Assembly (NCBI GenBank): GCA_022827165.1
Contig: JAJDTN010000076.1
Span: forward strand, 1-33,376
Source: Candidatus Latescibacterota bacterium
Lineage (GTDB): Bacteria > Latescibacterota > UBA2968 > UBA8231
DNA: 33,376 bases
Reading direction: 5' to 3'
A model generated the notes under the pieces. That model saw only the letters and a list, made by a program, of their open reading frames with translations. It searched no databases and was not told where the DNA came from. A program made the position numbers and the translations under genes. Numbering within the stretch: position 1 is the stretch's first letter; every line of letters starts with the position of its first letter. This document shows positions 21,971-30,479 of this stretch, one piece after another.

Positions 21971-24406
21971 ATGGCCGAACGCCCAGATCCCCTCGTGGCC
22001 CGAGACAAGGGGTCCCACATCATCGGCGTGGTGCTCCTCGCCCTGGCCGCCTTCCTGGTGCTGAGCCTGGCCACCCATTCGCCCCAGGATCCGCCCAACT
22101 CGAGCCAGGCCGGACAGCCGGCCATGAACCGCGCCGGGTGGCTCGGCGCCCACGTCTCCTACGGCCTGCTCACCGCCGTCGGCTACGCCGCCTACACCCT
22201 GCCGCTTCTCTCCGTGCTGTGGGCCTGGAACCGCTTCCGCCGGCACCCTTGCAGGCCGTACGCCGCCCGTTCCCTCGGCATCGCCGGCATCGGTCTGTTC
22301 CTCTCCGTCGGTTCGGGCCTGCCCGGCTGGTCCCCCTACACCGCCTTCGAGTGGGGGGGGTGGCTCGGCACCTGGGCCAGCGCCGGCGTCCTCGTCCCCT
22401 TCACCGGGCGCATCGGCTCCGCCATCCTGCTCATCGGCCTCCTCGGGGTCTCCCTGGTGCTGGTCACCGACATCGATCCCCGCCGCTGGGCGCAGGCCCT
22501 GGCCGAATGGCGCAGCAGCCGCCGCCGCGGCCGCCAGGCCCGGGCCGAAGCGGATCACGACGTCTGGGAGGAGGAGCCGCCGGAACCCCCCGGGGAGCCC
22601 GGGCGTCCCCCGGCTGCGCGCGGGGCGGGGCCGGAGAACGCGCCGATGACGGTTTCCATGGACGAGCCGGTGAGCCGGGCGCCGCCGCCGCCCCCGCCCG
22701 AGTCGGAGGAGCCCCAGGAGCCGGAGGCGCCGGGCAGGCCGGTGGGGCTCCTGGAAGAGGACCCCCTTCAGGAGGTCGTCCCTCCGGGGGATAGCCCCCC
22801 GCGGGAGCCGCCCCTGCCGGTCGTTGAGGAGCCTCCGCCGGCTCGGCGGGTCCGCAACGGGTCCGCGGGCAACGGCCGTTCCCGCCCGGAGTCCGGAGGT
22901 TCCGCCTCGGCCTCCGGCGCCGCCAGGCCCCGCCCCCGGATCCGGCGCTACCGCCCGCCGGGGACCAAGTTGCTGGATCCGGTGCCGGCCGACCGCGGGC
23001 AAGTCGACCGCGAGACCCTGCTGGAGAACGCCCGCGTCCTGCAGGAGGCGATGGCCAACTTCGACGTCATGGGGAAGGTCGTGGAGGTGAGCCCCGGTCC
23101 GGTGGTGACGCGCTACGAGGTGGAGCCCGCCGCCGGCGTCAAGGTGGGGCGCATCTCGGCCCTGGCCGACGATCTCGCCCGGGTCATGAGCGCCGAGGGG
23201 ATCCGCATCCAGGCGCCGGTACCCGGCAAGTCCGTCGTCGGCGTGGAGATCGCCAACCAGAGCCGCGAGACCGTCTACCTCCGCGAGATCGTCGAGTCCC
23301 GCGCCTTCCGCCGCGACGATTCCGAGCTCGCCATGGCCCTCGGCAAGACGATCGCCGGCGAGACCTACGTCACCGACCTGGCGAAGATGCCCCACCTGCT
23401 GGTGGCCGGCGCCACCGGGTCGGGCAAGAGCGTCTGCATCAACACCCTGATCTGCAGCCTCCTGCTGCGCGCCTCGCCCGACGAGGTCCGCCTGCTGATG
23501 GTCGATCCCAAGGTCGTGGAGCTGACCATCTACAACGACATCCCCCACCTCCTGGTGCCCGTCATCACCGAGCCCAAGAAGGCCGCCGAGGCCCTGCGCT
23601 GGGCCGTGGCCGAGATGGAGGCCCGCTATCAGCTGCTGGCCCGGATGGCCGTGCGCAACCTCGCCGACTACAACGCCAAGGTGGAGCGCATCCTCGCCGA
23701 CGGCCCCGGGGCCGAGGGCGCCGCCGAGGGCGAGGAGGTGCGCAAGCTCCCCTACATCGTCATCGTCATCGACGAGTTCGCCGACCTCATGCTCACCGCT
23801 CCCGCCGACGTGGAAGCCTCGCTCATGGGCCTGGCCCAGAAGTCCCGGGCCGTGGGCATCCACATCATCCTCGCCACCCAGCGCCCCTCGGTGAACGTCA
23901 TCACCGGCGTCATCAAGGCCAACTTCCCCTCGCGCATCGCCTTCCTCGTCGCCTCCAAGACCGATTCGCGCACGATCCTCGACATGAACGGCGCCGAGCG
24001 CCTCCTCGGCCGCGGCGACATGCTCTTCCTGCGCAGCGGCCAGGGCGAGCCGATCCGCATCCACGGCGCCTTCATCTCCGGCGAGGAGACCGAGCGCCTC
24101 GTGGAGCAGATCCGCAACAGCGGCTACCAGGCCGAGGAGGTGCAGGTGTTCTCCGCCCGCGGCGGCTCGGGAGAGGACGCCGGCGACCGCGACGAGCTCT
24201 TCGACGAGGCCGTCGCCATCGTCCTGGAGTCCAAGCAGGCGAGCACCTCCTACCTGCAGCGGCGCATGAAGGTGGGCTACTCCCGGGCCGCCCGGCTCAT
24301 GGACGAGCTGGAACTCGCCGGCATCGTCGGGCCCGCTGAGGGCGCCAAGCCGAGGCGCATCCTCGCCGAGGGCGGCGACGACCCGGCCGAAGAAGGGGCC
24401 TCGTGA
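21971..24406 (+). CDS. ftsK: DNA translocase FtsK/SpoIIIE
   Basis: 811 aa from the ATG at 21971 (weak GAGCAGG upstream). The N-terminal 170 residues hold about four to five TM helices that anchor the protein at the septum. A Pro/Glu/Arg-rich linker runs from about 180 to 335. The motor has Walker A GATGSGKS (480-487), Walker B IVIVIDEFADLM (D601-E602), and the conserved MVDPKVVEL and LATQRPSVNVITGVIKANFP. The C-terminal gamma domain (from about 745, DELFDEAVAIVLESKQAS, LQRRMKVGYSRAARLMDELE) is the winged helix that reads the KOPS/SRS polarity signals. It pumps chromosome-dimer DNA during division and activates XerCD recombination. It overlaps lolA by GTGA. Confidence 0.95.
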   Translation: MAERPDPLVARDKGSHIIGVVLLALAAFLVLSLATHSPQDPPNSSQAGQPAMNRAGWLGAHVSYGLLTAVGYAAYTLPLLSVLWAWNRFRRHPCRPYAARSLGIAGIGLFLSVGSGLPGWSPYTAFEWGGWLGTWASAGVLVPFTGRIGSAILLIGLLGVSLVLVTDIDPRRWAQALAEWRSSRRRGRQARAEADHDVWEEEPPEPPGEPGRPPAARGAGPENAPMTVSMDEPVSRAPPPPPPESEEPQEPEAPGRPVGLLEEDPLQEVVPPGDSPPREPPLPVVEEPPPARRVRNGSAGNGRSRPESGGSASASGAARPRPRIRRYRPPGTKLLDPVPADRGQVDRETLLENARVLQEAMANFDVMGKVVEVSPGPVVTRYEVEPAAGVKVGRISALADDLARVMSAEGIRIQAPVPGKSVVGVEIANQSRETVYLREIVESRAFRRDDSELAMALGKTIAGETYVTDLAKMPHLLVAGATGSGKSVCINTLICSLLLRASPDEVRLLMVDPKVVELTIYNDIPHLLVPVITEPKKAAEALRWAVAEMEARYQLLARMAVRNLADYNAKVERILADGPGAEGAAEGEEVRKLPYIVIVIDEFADLMLTAPADVEASLMGLAQKSRAVGIHIILATQRPSVNVITGVIKANFPSRIAFLVASKTDSRTILDMNGAERLLGRGDMLFLRSGQGEPIRIHGAFISGEETERLVEQIRNSGYQAEEVQVFSARGGSGEDAGDRDELFDEAVAIVLESKQASTSYLQRRMKVGYSRAARLMDELELAGIVGPAEGAKPRRILAEGGDDPAEEGAS

Positions 24407-25068
24407 GGTTCGCGCCCCTCCTGTGGGCGGTGGTCCTGGCCGCCCCGTGGCGGCCCGCGCCCGCCGCCGCCGTCACCGGTGACGAGATCATGGAGCGGGT
24501 CCGCGACCGTTTCGCCAGGGCGCGCACCTACGAGGCCAGCTTCGAGAAGCGGTTCTACTGGGCCGTCCTCGACAAGCACGCCACCCGCCAGGGGAAGATC
24601 TACACCCACAGGCCGGGGCGTTTCCGCGTGCAGCTAGAGGGCGGCGACCTCGTCGTCGCCGACGGCGAGGCGATCTGGGCCTACAGCAAGACCAACGAGC
24701 AGGTCATCGTCTCTCCCTACGACGGGGGCGTGTTGCGGACGCCCTGGGAGGTCCTCGTCGAGTACGCCGACGGCTACCGCCCCGTCGCCGTGCAGCGCAC
24801 CGACCTGGAGGGGCGCGAGGTCTACATGCTGACCCTGCAGCCCACGGAGGACGTGCCCCCCGCCCTGAGGCTCAAGCGCATGCGCCTGTGGGTGGAGGAG
24901 AGAGGCTGGCGTCTGCTGCGCATCGAGCAGGTCGAGCCCAACGACGACGTGAGCATCTTCATCCTCAGCGGCCACCGCCGGGACGGCCGCCTCGACGACG
25001 GCCTCTTCCGCTTCACCCCTCCCGAGGGCACCGAGATCATTGACCGCCGGACCCCGGCCGAACCCTGA
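24403..25068 (+). CDS. lolA: Periplasmic lipoprotein carrier (LolA-like)
   Basis: 221 aa from a GTG overlapping the ftsK stop. It has a signal peptide (MRFAPLLWAVVLAAP then APAAA). The mature protein has the LolA-type start GDEIMERVRDRFARARTYEA, an aromatic-rich beta sheet (GRFRVQLEGGDLVVADGEAI, IWAYSKTNEQVIVSPYDG), and a second half with YMLTLQPTEDVPPALRLKRM and GTEIIDRR. LolA shuttles lipoproteins from the LolCDE complex to the outer membrane. The lolC/E-like and lolD-like genes lie 3.4 kb downstream, which supports the call. ftsK-lolA adjacency is a common arrangement. Divergence from the E. coli sequence is high, so the name is by architecture and context. Confidence 0.88.
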   Translation: MRFAPLLWAVVLAAPWRPAPAAAVTGDEIMERVRDRFARARTYEASFEKRFYWAVLDKHATRQGKIYTHRPGRFRVQLEGGDLVVADGEAIWAYSKTNEQVIVSPYDGGVLRTPWEVLVEYADGYRPVAVQRTDLEGREVYMLTLQPTEDVPPALRLKRMRLWVEERGWRLLRIEQVEPNDDVSIFILSGHRRDGRLDDGLFRFTPPEGTEIIDRRTPAEP

Positions 25069-25069
25069 G

Positions 25070-26788
25070 ATGCCCATCCTCCGCCGGTCCCTCCTGGCCG
25101 CGGGCGCCGTCCTCCTCCTTCCCGCCTTCGCCGCCGCCGAGCCCCTCTGGGTGTTCTTCGCCGACAAGCCCGGGCACCGGGGGGAGGCCCTCGCCTGGCC
25201 GGAGCCCCGCCGCGTCCGCCCCGGCCCCGCCCTCGACGCCGGTCTCGACCGCCGCTACACCGCCGCCGTCGAGGCTCTCGGCCTCCGCCTCCGTGCGCGC
25301 TCGCGCTGGTTCAACGCCGTCAGCGTCGACGCCGGCCCCGGCCAGGCCGAACGCCTTCGCAGCCTCTCCTTCGTGCGCGAGGTGCGCCCCGTGCGCCGCT
25401 GGCGGCGGCCCTCCCCGGCCCTTCCCGTCGACCCTGCTCCCGGCCGCGTGGCTCCGCGCCCGGCCGACCTCGATTACGGCGCCTCCCTGGCCCAGGTGGC
25501 CGCCGTCGACGTCCCCCTCCTCCACGCCCGCGGCCTCCTCGGCGAGGGCGTGCGCGTCGCCCTCATCGACGCCGGCTTCAACTGGACCGCCCACGCCGCC
25601 TTCGCCGGCCTGCGGGTCGCCGCCGCCCGGGACTTCATCAACGGCGACGACGAGGTCGGCGACGAGTCCGGGCAGCCGGTCACCGGGGAGGAAGCCGCCC
25701 ATGGCCAGAACATCCACGGCACCGGTGTCCTCGGCGTGATCGCCGGCAACGACCCCGGCCGCTTGATCGGGGTGGCGCCGTACGCCGAGTACCTGCTGGC
25801 CAAGACCGAGGACGTCACGCCTTCCGAGGGCGGCGTGGGGAGGGAGCTGCCCATCGAGGAGGACCGCTGGGTCGCCGCCATCGAGTGGGCCGACAGCCTC
25901 GGCGCCCGGGTGGTCAACGCCTCGGTCGGCTATACCCGCTTCGACGACGGCACCGGGTACGACTGGGAAGACCTGGACGGGGCCACCGCCCTCACCAGCC
26001 GCGCCGCGGAGCTGGCCGTGGCCCGCGGGATCGTCGTCGTCGCCGCCGCCGGCAACGAGGCCCTCGGCGACTGGCGCTACGTCACCGTGCCCGCCGACGC
26101 CCCCGGGGTCATCGCCGTCGGCTCGGTGCACCCCGTCAGCGGGGAGATAGCCGCCTACAGCTCCCGCGGCCCCACGGCGGACGGCCGCATCAAGCCCGAC
26201 GTCGTCGCCCCGGGGCAGGGGGTCTACACCGTCTCGGGCCGAGGCGCCGCCGAGGGCTCGGAACCGTTCTCGCTGCGCGAGTACTCCCTCGTCTCGGGCA
26301 CCTCCTACGCCGCCCCCATCGCCGCCGGCGTCTGCGCCCTGCTGCTGCAGCAGCACCCCCGCTGGACCCCCGAGGACGTCGCCTCCGCCCTGCGCTCCAC
26401 CGCCGTCGACCTCGGTCCGGCGGGACCCGACACCCTCTACGGCTGGGGGCGCGTCGACGCCGCCCGGGCCAGCGGCCTGAAGGCCCCGAGGCCGCTGGAC
26501 AGCGCCGCCCTCGCGCCCTTCCCCAACCCCGCCCGCGGCCTCTCTCCCACCGTCCACTTCCCCGTCGACCTCGCCGGGGCCGAGAGCCTCTCCCTGCGCC
26601 TCTTCGACGCCGCCGGCGCCCTGGTCCACGTCATCGACCGGCGCCTGCCCGCCGGGACCTACCACCTGCCGGGCCTCGCCCTCTCCTGGGAGGTGGACGC
26701 CGACTTCGCCTCCGGCGTCTACTACTACCGCCTGGAGGGCGACTCCTTCCGCCGCACCGGCAGGATCGCCGTCCTGCGCGGGCTCTGA
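25070..26788 (+). CDS. Secreted subtilisin-like serine protease (S8) with sorting-type tail
   Basis: 572 aa from the ATG at 25070, two bases after lolA. Signal peptide MPILRRSLLAAGAVLLLPAF ends AAA-E. A propeptide-like region reaches about residue 140 (PLWVFFADKPGH, SFVREVRPV). The catalytic triad is complete: D167 in VALIDAGFNW, H216 in NIHGTGVLGV and S412 in SGTSYAAPIAAG, with the oxyanion N329 in AAAGNEALGD. The last 75 residues (PFPNPARG, LSLRLFDAAGALVHVIDRRL, SGVYYYRLEGDSFRRTGRIA) are the same kind of C-terminal domain as the surface proteins upstream. It is probably exported to or beyond the outer membrane, perhaps to process secreted proteins; the target is unknown. Confidence 0.92.
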   Translation: MPILRRSLLAAGAVLLLPAFAAAEPLWVFFADKPGHRGEALAWPEPRRVRPGPALDAGLDRRYTAAVEALGLRLRARSRWFNAVSVDAGPGQAERLRSLSFVREVRPVRRWRRPSPALPVDPAPGRVAPRPADLDYGASLAQVAAVDVPLLHARGLLGEGVRVALIDAGFNWTAHAAFAGLRVAAARDFINGDDEVGDESGQPVTGEEAAHGQNIHGTGVLGVIAGNDPGRLIGVAPYAEYLLAKTEDVTPSEGGVGRELPIEEDRWVAAIEWADSLGARVVNASVGYTRFDDGTGYDWEDLDGATALTSRAAELAVARGIVVVAAAGNEALGDWRYVTVPADAPGVIAVGSVHPVSGEIAAYSSRGPTADGRIKPDVVAPGQGVYTVSGRGAAEGSEPFSLREYSLVSGTSYAAPIAAGVCALLLQQHPRWTPEDVASALRSTAVDLGPAGPDTLYGWGRVDAARASGLKAPRPLDSAALAPFPNPARGLSPTVHFPVDLAGAESLSLRLFDAAGALVHVIDRRLPAGTYHLPGLALSWEVDADFASGVYYYRLEGDSFRRTGRIAVLRGL

Positions 26789-26805
26789 AGGGGCCGCCTC
26801 TCCCT

Positions 26806-26835
26806 TTGGCAGCCCACGGGGGCGCGCCGTACCTT
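26806..26835 (+). promoter_or_regulatory. Putative promoter giving a leaderless transcript
   Basis: TTGGCA (26806-26811), an 18-base spacer and TACCTT (26830-26835). The GTG start of the next gene is at 26844, where transcription from this -10 would begin, so translation would be leaderless. No Shine-Dalgarno is visible before that GTG, consistent with this reading. Confidence 0.5.
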
Positions 26836-26843
26836 CTCTCGCC

Positions 26844-27389
26844 GTGAAGCAGCCCGCCGCGCCATCCCGCGACAGCTCCCGCAGCCAACGGCGCCAGCGC
26901 TTCGCGCGGCGCATGCGCATGATCCGCTGGGGGGTGATCGCCGGCTGCGTGGTCGGCGGCGGCGGCGTCATGGCCTGGAAGCTCGCCAGTTTCACCGGCG
27001 GCTCGGTGGGCCAGCTCGAGGAACTCCCCGACCTGCTGGGCCGTCTCCAGAAGCCGATCCGGTGGAGCGTCCCCGAGGACGGCGGCGTCCGCTACCTGCG
27101 GTTCTTCCACGGCTACCCGGAGAAGGGCCGCAAGTTCGTCCTCGTGCGGGTCCACATGGAGGCGCGCCTCAAGATCGGCTATCCCGTCGTGCCCCGGTGC
27201 TTCGAGCTGGTCACCGACGACGGCACGCGCTACTACCCGATGTCGCGCTCGCCCATGTTCATCCGCCTCGGGGACCGCTTCCACCTCGACCGCGACGAGA
27301 CCATCGACGAGGAGCTGCTCTTCGAGATCCCCGAGGAGGCCCGGGCCGAGAGGCTCACCTTCGAACGCTACAACGAACCCGAGGACTGA
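26844..27389 (+). CDS. Membrane-anchored hypothetical protein
   Basis: 181 aa from a GTG. A basic N-terminal stretch (QRRQRFARRMRMIRW) precedes one TM helix at about residues 28-46, so the rest should be extracytoplasmic. The outer part has a beta-sandwich look, with KFVLVRVHMEARLKIGYPVV, FELVTDDGTRYYPMSRSP, DETIDEELLFEIPEEARAER and LTFERY. This resembles the DUF4352/telokin-like immunoglobulin fold found in bacterial envelope proteins. The function is unknown. It precedes prfB by 12 bases and may be the first gene of the prfB-lol-mcs chain. Confidence 0.8.
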   Translation: MKQPAAPSRDSSRSQRRQRFARRMRMIRWGVIAGCVVGGGGVMAWKLASFTGGSVGQLEELPDLLGRLQKPIRWSVPEDGGVRYLRFFHGYPEKGRKFVLVRVHMEARLKIGYPVVPRCFELVTDDGTRYYPMSRSPMFIRLGDRFHLDRDETIDEELLFEIPEEARAERLTFERYNEPED

Positions 27390-27401
27390 AGGAGCGAATC
27401 C

Positions 27402-28500
27402 ATGGCCGCCAACGAAGAGATCCTGTTCGACTGCGCCGAACGGCTGGAACGGCTCCGGGGGTATCTTTGACCTCGACCAGCGCCGGCAGAGCCTGGCCGA
27501 GCTGGAGCGCCGCATGGGACAGGGCGACTTCTGGAACGACCGCCGCGCCGCCGAGGAGGTCTCGCGCCAGGCCCGCGGGCTGAGGGACGCCATCGAGCCC
27601 TGGGACGGGCTCAGGTCCCGCCTCGACGACCTCCTGGAACTGCGCGAGCTGGCCGCCGCCGAGGCCGATGCCGGGACCCTGGCCGAGGTCGAGGCCGAGG
27701 CCGCAACCCTCGGCGGCGAGCTGGACCGCCTGGAGTTCCAGGCCATGCTCTCCGACGAGGACGACCCCAAGGACGCCATCCTCGAGATCCACCCGGGCGC
27801 CGGCGGCACCGAGGCCGCCGACTGGGCCGGCATGCTCATGCGCCTCTACGGCCGCTGGATCGAGCGCCGCGGCTTCGAGTCCGATCTCATGGACCTGCAG
27901 CCCGGCGACGAGGCCGGCCTCAAGAGCGTCACCCTCGAGATCCGCGGCCCCTACGCCTACGGCCATCTCAAGGCCGAGGCCGGCGTCCACCGCCTCGTGC
28001 GCATCTCGCCCTTCGATGCCAACAAGCGCCGCCACACCTCCTTCGCCAGCGTCTTCGTCTACCCCGAGGTCGACGAGATCCCCGAGGTCGAGCTGCGCGA
28101 GGAGGACCTGCAGATCGACACCTACAAGGCCGGGGGCGCCGGGGGGCAGCACGTCAACAAGACCTCCTCGGCGGTGCGCATCACCCACCGGCCCACGGGG
28201 ATCACCGTGCAGTGCCAGAACGAGCGCTCCCAGATGAAGAACAAGAGCACCGCCATGAAGGTCCTCACGGCGAGGATCTACGATCACCACAAGCAGGAGG
28301 AACGCAAGAAGATGGAGGCCGTGGAGAGCACCAAGAAGGCGATCGACTTCGGCAGCCAGATCCGCTCCTACGTCTTCCAGCCCTACACCATGGTCAAGGA
28401 CCACCGCACCGGCCACGAGTCGGCCAACGTGCAGGCCGTGATGGACGGCGACATCGACGCCTTCATCGAGGCCTTCCTCACCGCCGACCGGACGGTTTAG
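27402..28500 (+). CDS. prfB: Peptide chain release factor 2 (RF2), with programmed +1 frameshift
   Basis: Translation starts at the ATG at 27402 (AAGGAG seven bases upstream) and reads 22 codons to an in-frame TGA at 27468-27470. It resumes in the +1 frame at GAC 27469 and continues to the TAG at 28498. Total 365 aa, the length of E. coli RF2. The product has GAGGTEAADWAGML, the anticodon-like SPF tripeptide (ISPFDANKRRHTSF), and AGGAGGQHVNKTSSAVRIT with the catalytic GGQ. RF2 releases peptides at UGA and UAA. The frameshift is autoregulatory: when RF2 is scarce, the ribosome pauses at UGA and slips, restoring RF2. The lolC/E-like gene starts 4 bases after the stop. Confidence 0.97.
27456..27471 (+). 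promoter_or_regulatory. prfB: RF2 programmed +1 frameshift site
   Basis: CGGGGG TAT CTT TGA C at codons 19-23 of prfB matches the canonical site (SD-like G-run, three-base spacer, slippery CTT, TGA stop and C). The peptidyl-tRNA on CTT slips to TTT and GAC is read next. The only difference from the usual AGGGGG is the first base. Confidence 0.95.
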
Positions 28501-28504
28501 GGGC

Positions 28505-29758
28505 GTGAGCTACGAGCTCTTCGTCTCCCGGCGCTACCTGCAGTCCAAGCAGCGCCCGGGGTTCCTCTCGGTCATCGCCTTCATCGCCACCGGCGGCGTC
28601 GTCCTGGGCGTGGCCGCCCTCATCATCATGCTTTCCGTGACCAACGGCTTCACCGGCGAGGTGAAGGCCCGCCTCATCGGCATGAACGCCCACGTCAGCG
28701 TCTGGCGCTACCACGGCGACCCCATCGCCGCCGCCGACACCCTGGCCGGCCAGCTCGCCCGCCGGCCGGGGGTGGTGGCCACGGCCCCCATCGTCGAGAG
28801 CAAGCTCGTCCTCGCCAACGCCGAGGACGACATGGACGGCGTTGTCGTCTGGGGCGTCGAGCCCGGCAGCTTCGCCGGCGTCTCCGACCTGCCCGCCCAC
28901 CTCGTCTACGGCGACGACGGCGAGATGCACTTCCAGCCCCGGCCCGGGGGCGGACCCCCGGGGATCATCCTCGGCCGCAACCTGGCCGACCGGCTGCGTG
29001 TCGGTCTCGGGGACGTGGTCTTCCTCCTCTCCCTGCGGGAGCAGTCCCTCGAGGACGTCATGATCGGCGGCCTGACGCCCAAGGTGCGCTCCTTCGTCGT
29101 CAACAACCTCTTCGAGAGCGGCATGTTCCACTACGACGACAACTTCGCCTTCATCTCTCTCGAGAAGGCGCGCGAGATCCTCGGCGTCGACGGGGCCACC
29201 AACATCCACCTCCGCCTCGGCGACCTCGACGCCGCCGTCGGCATGCGCGAGGATCTGGCCGAGCACCTCGGCTACCCCTACCGGGTCTCCGACTGGACCC
29301 AGCAGTTCCCCGAGCTCTTCCAGTGGATGGAGCTGGAGAAATGGGTGATCTTCATCGCCCTGAGCCTGATCATCGTCGTCGCCGCCTTCAACATCACCTC
29401 CATCCTCACCATGTCGATCCTCATCAAGACCCCGGAGATCGGCATCCTCCGCGCCATGGGCGCCCGCGCCCCGGGCATCGGCCGCGTCTTCCTCTACCAG
29501 GGGCTCTTCATCGGCCTCGTGGGGACCTTCCTCGGCTGCCTCATCGGCCTCGGCGTCTGCCTCGTCCAGGACCGCTTCCGCATCGTCTCCATCCCCAGCG
29601 ACATCTACATCATCAGCTCCCTCCCCGTCGACATGCAGCCCCTCGACTTCGTCATCGTCTCCGCCGTGAGCATCATCATCTGCCTGCTCGCGGCGGTGCT
29701 GCCGGCGCGCAAGGCCGCCTCCCTGCAGCCGGTCGAGGCGATCCGCTACATCGTGTGA
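28505..29758 (+). CDS. Lipoprotein-release permease (LolC/LolE family)
   Basis: 417 aa from a GTG four bases after prfB. One TM helix lies near the N-terminus (about 20-43, FLSVIAFIATGGVVLGVAAL). A large periplasmic domain follows (about 50-275), and then three TM helices (about 278-300, 320-345, 372-395). The N-terminal FVSRRYLQSKQRPGFLSVIA and the pre-TM4 EIGILRAMGARAPGIGRVFL are family hallmarks. The tail PARKAASLQPVEAIRYI is the usual FtsX/MacB-like ending. It extracts lipoproteins from the inner membrane for LolA. Only one permease gene is present with one ATPase, so the complex may use two identical subunits, as in LolFD systems. GTGA at 29755-29758 couples it to lolD. Confidence 0.93.
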   Translation: MSYELFVSRRYLQSKQRPGFLSVIAFIATGGVVLGVAALIIMLSVTNGFTGEVKARLIGMNAHVSVWRYHGDPIAAADTLAGQLARRPGVVATAPIVESKLVLANAEDDMDGVVVWGVEPGSFAGVSDLPAHLVYGDDGEMHFQPRPGGGPPGIILGRNLADRLRVGLGDVVFLLSLREQSLEDVMIGGLTPKVRSFVVNNLFESGMFHYDDNFAFISLEKAREILGVDGATNIHLRLGDLDAAVGMREDLAEHLGYPYRVSDWTQQFPELFQWMELEKWVIFIALSLIIVVAAFNITSILTMSILIKTPEIGILRAMGARAPGIGRVFLYQGLFIGLVGTFLGCLIGLGVCLVQDRFRIVSIPSDIYIISSLPVDMQPLDFVIVSAVSIIICLLAAVLPARKAASLQPVEAIRYIV

Positions 29759-30477
29759 GCGCCGTGGAGACCATCGCCGCCGGACATCCGGCCCCGGCCC
29801 CGGGGGCCCCCGTCCTCAAGGCCCGGGGCATCCGCCGGGTCTACTCCGCCGGGACCGGGGCCCTGGCGGTGCTCAAGGGCGTGGACCTCGACCTCTTCGC
29901 CGGCCAGACCCTGGCCGTCACCGGGGCCTCCGGCGTCGGCAAGAGCACCCTCCTCCACATCCTCGGCACCCTCGACCGGCCCACCTCCGGCAGCCTGGAG
30001 ATCTCCGGCGTCGACGTCCTCTCCCTCGACGACCGCAGCCTCTCCGACTTCCGCAACCGCCACGTCGGCTTCGTCTTCCAGTTCCACAACCTGCTGCCCG
30101 AGTTCACCGCCCTCGAGAACGTGATGATGCCCGCCCTCGTCTCCCGCCTCCCCGGCGGCGGCCGCGAGCGCGCCGAGTCGCTGCTGGAGCAGGTCGGCCT
30201 CGGCGGCCGCCTGTCCCACCGCCCCGGGCAGCTGTCCGGCGGCGAGTGCCAGCGCGTGGCCGTGGCCCGGGCCCTGGTCATGTCCCCGCCCCTGGTGCTC
30301 GCCGACGAGCCTTCCGGCAACCTCGATCACGAGGCCAGCGCCGCTCTCCACGAGTTGCTGCGAGACCTCGCCGCCACCCGCGGGCAGACCTTCCTGGTCA
30401 TGACCCACGACCGCGACCTGGCCGCCAGTCTCGACCGCTCGGGCCAGCTCGTCGACGGCCGGCTCAGTCTCGACTGA
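29755..30477 (+). CDS. lolD: Lipoprotein-release ATPase (LolD-like ABC protein)
   Basis: 240 aa from a GTG overlapping the permease stop. It carries Walker A GASGVGKST, the Q-loop FVFQFHNLLPEFTALENVMM, the signature LSGGECQRVAVARAL, Walker B LVLADEPSGNLD and the switch MTHDRDLA. FQ-HNLLPEFTALENVMMPAL is the pattern of the LolD/MacB subfamily. It powers lipoprotein extraction with the upstream permease. Its stop is followed two bases later by the mcsA start. Confidence 0.95.
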   Translation: MSAVETIAAGHPAPAPGAPVLKARGIRRVYSAGTGALAVLKGVDLDLFAGQTLAVTGASGVGKSTLLHILGTLDRPTSGSLEISGVDVLSLDDRSLSDFRNRHVGFVFQFHNLLPEFTALENVMMPALVSRLPGGGRERAESLLEQVGLGGRLSHRPGQLSGGECQRVAVARALVMSPPLVLADEPSGNLDHEASAALHELLRDLAATRGQTFLVMTHDRDLAASLDRSGQLVDGRLSLD

Positions 30478-30479
30478 CC

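Noticed and set aside
27402..27470. prfB as a broken gene because of the in-frame TGA
   Set aside because: The stop lies in the canonical RF2 programmed frameshift site and the rest of the protein is intact.
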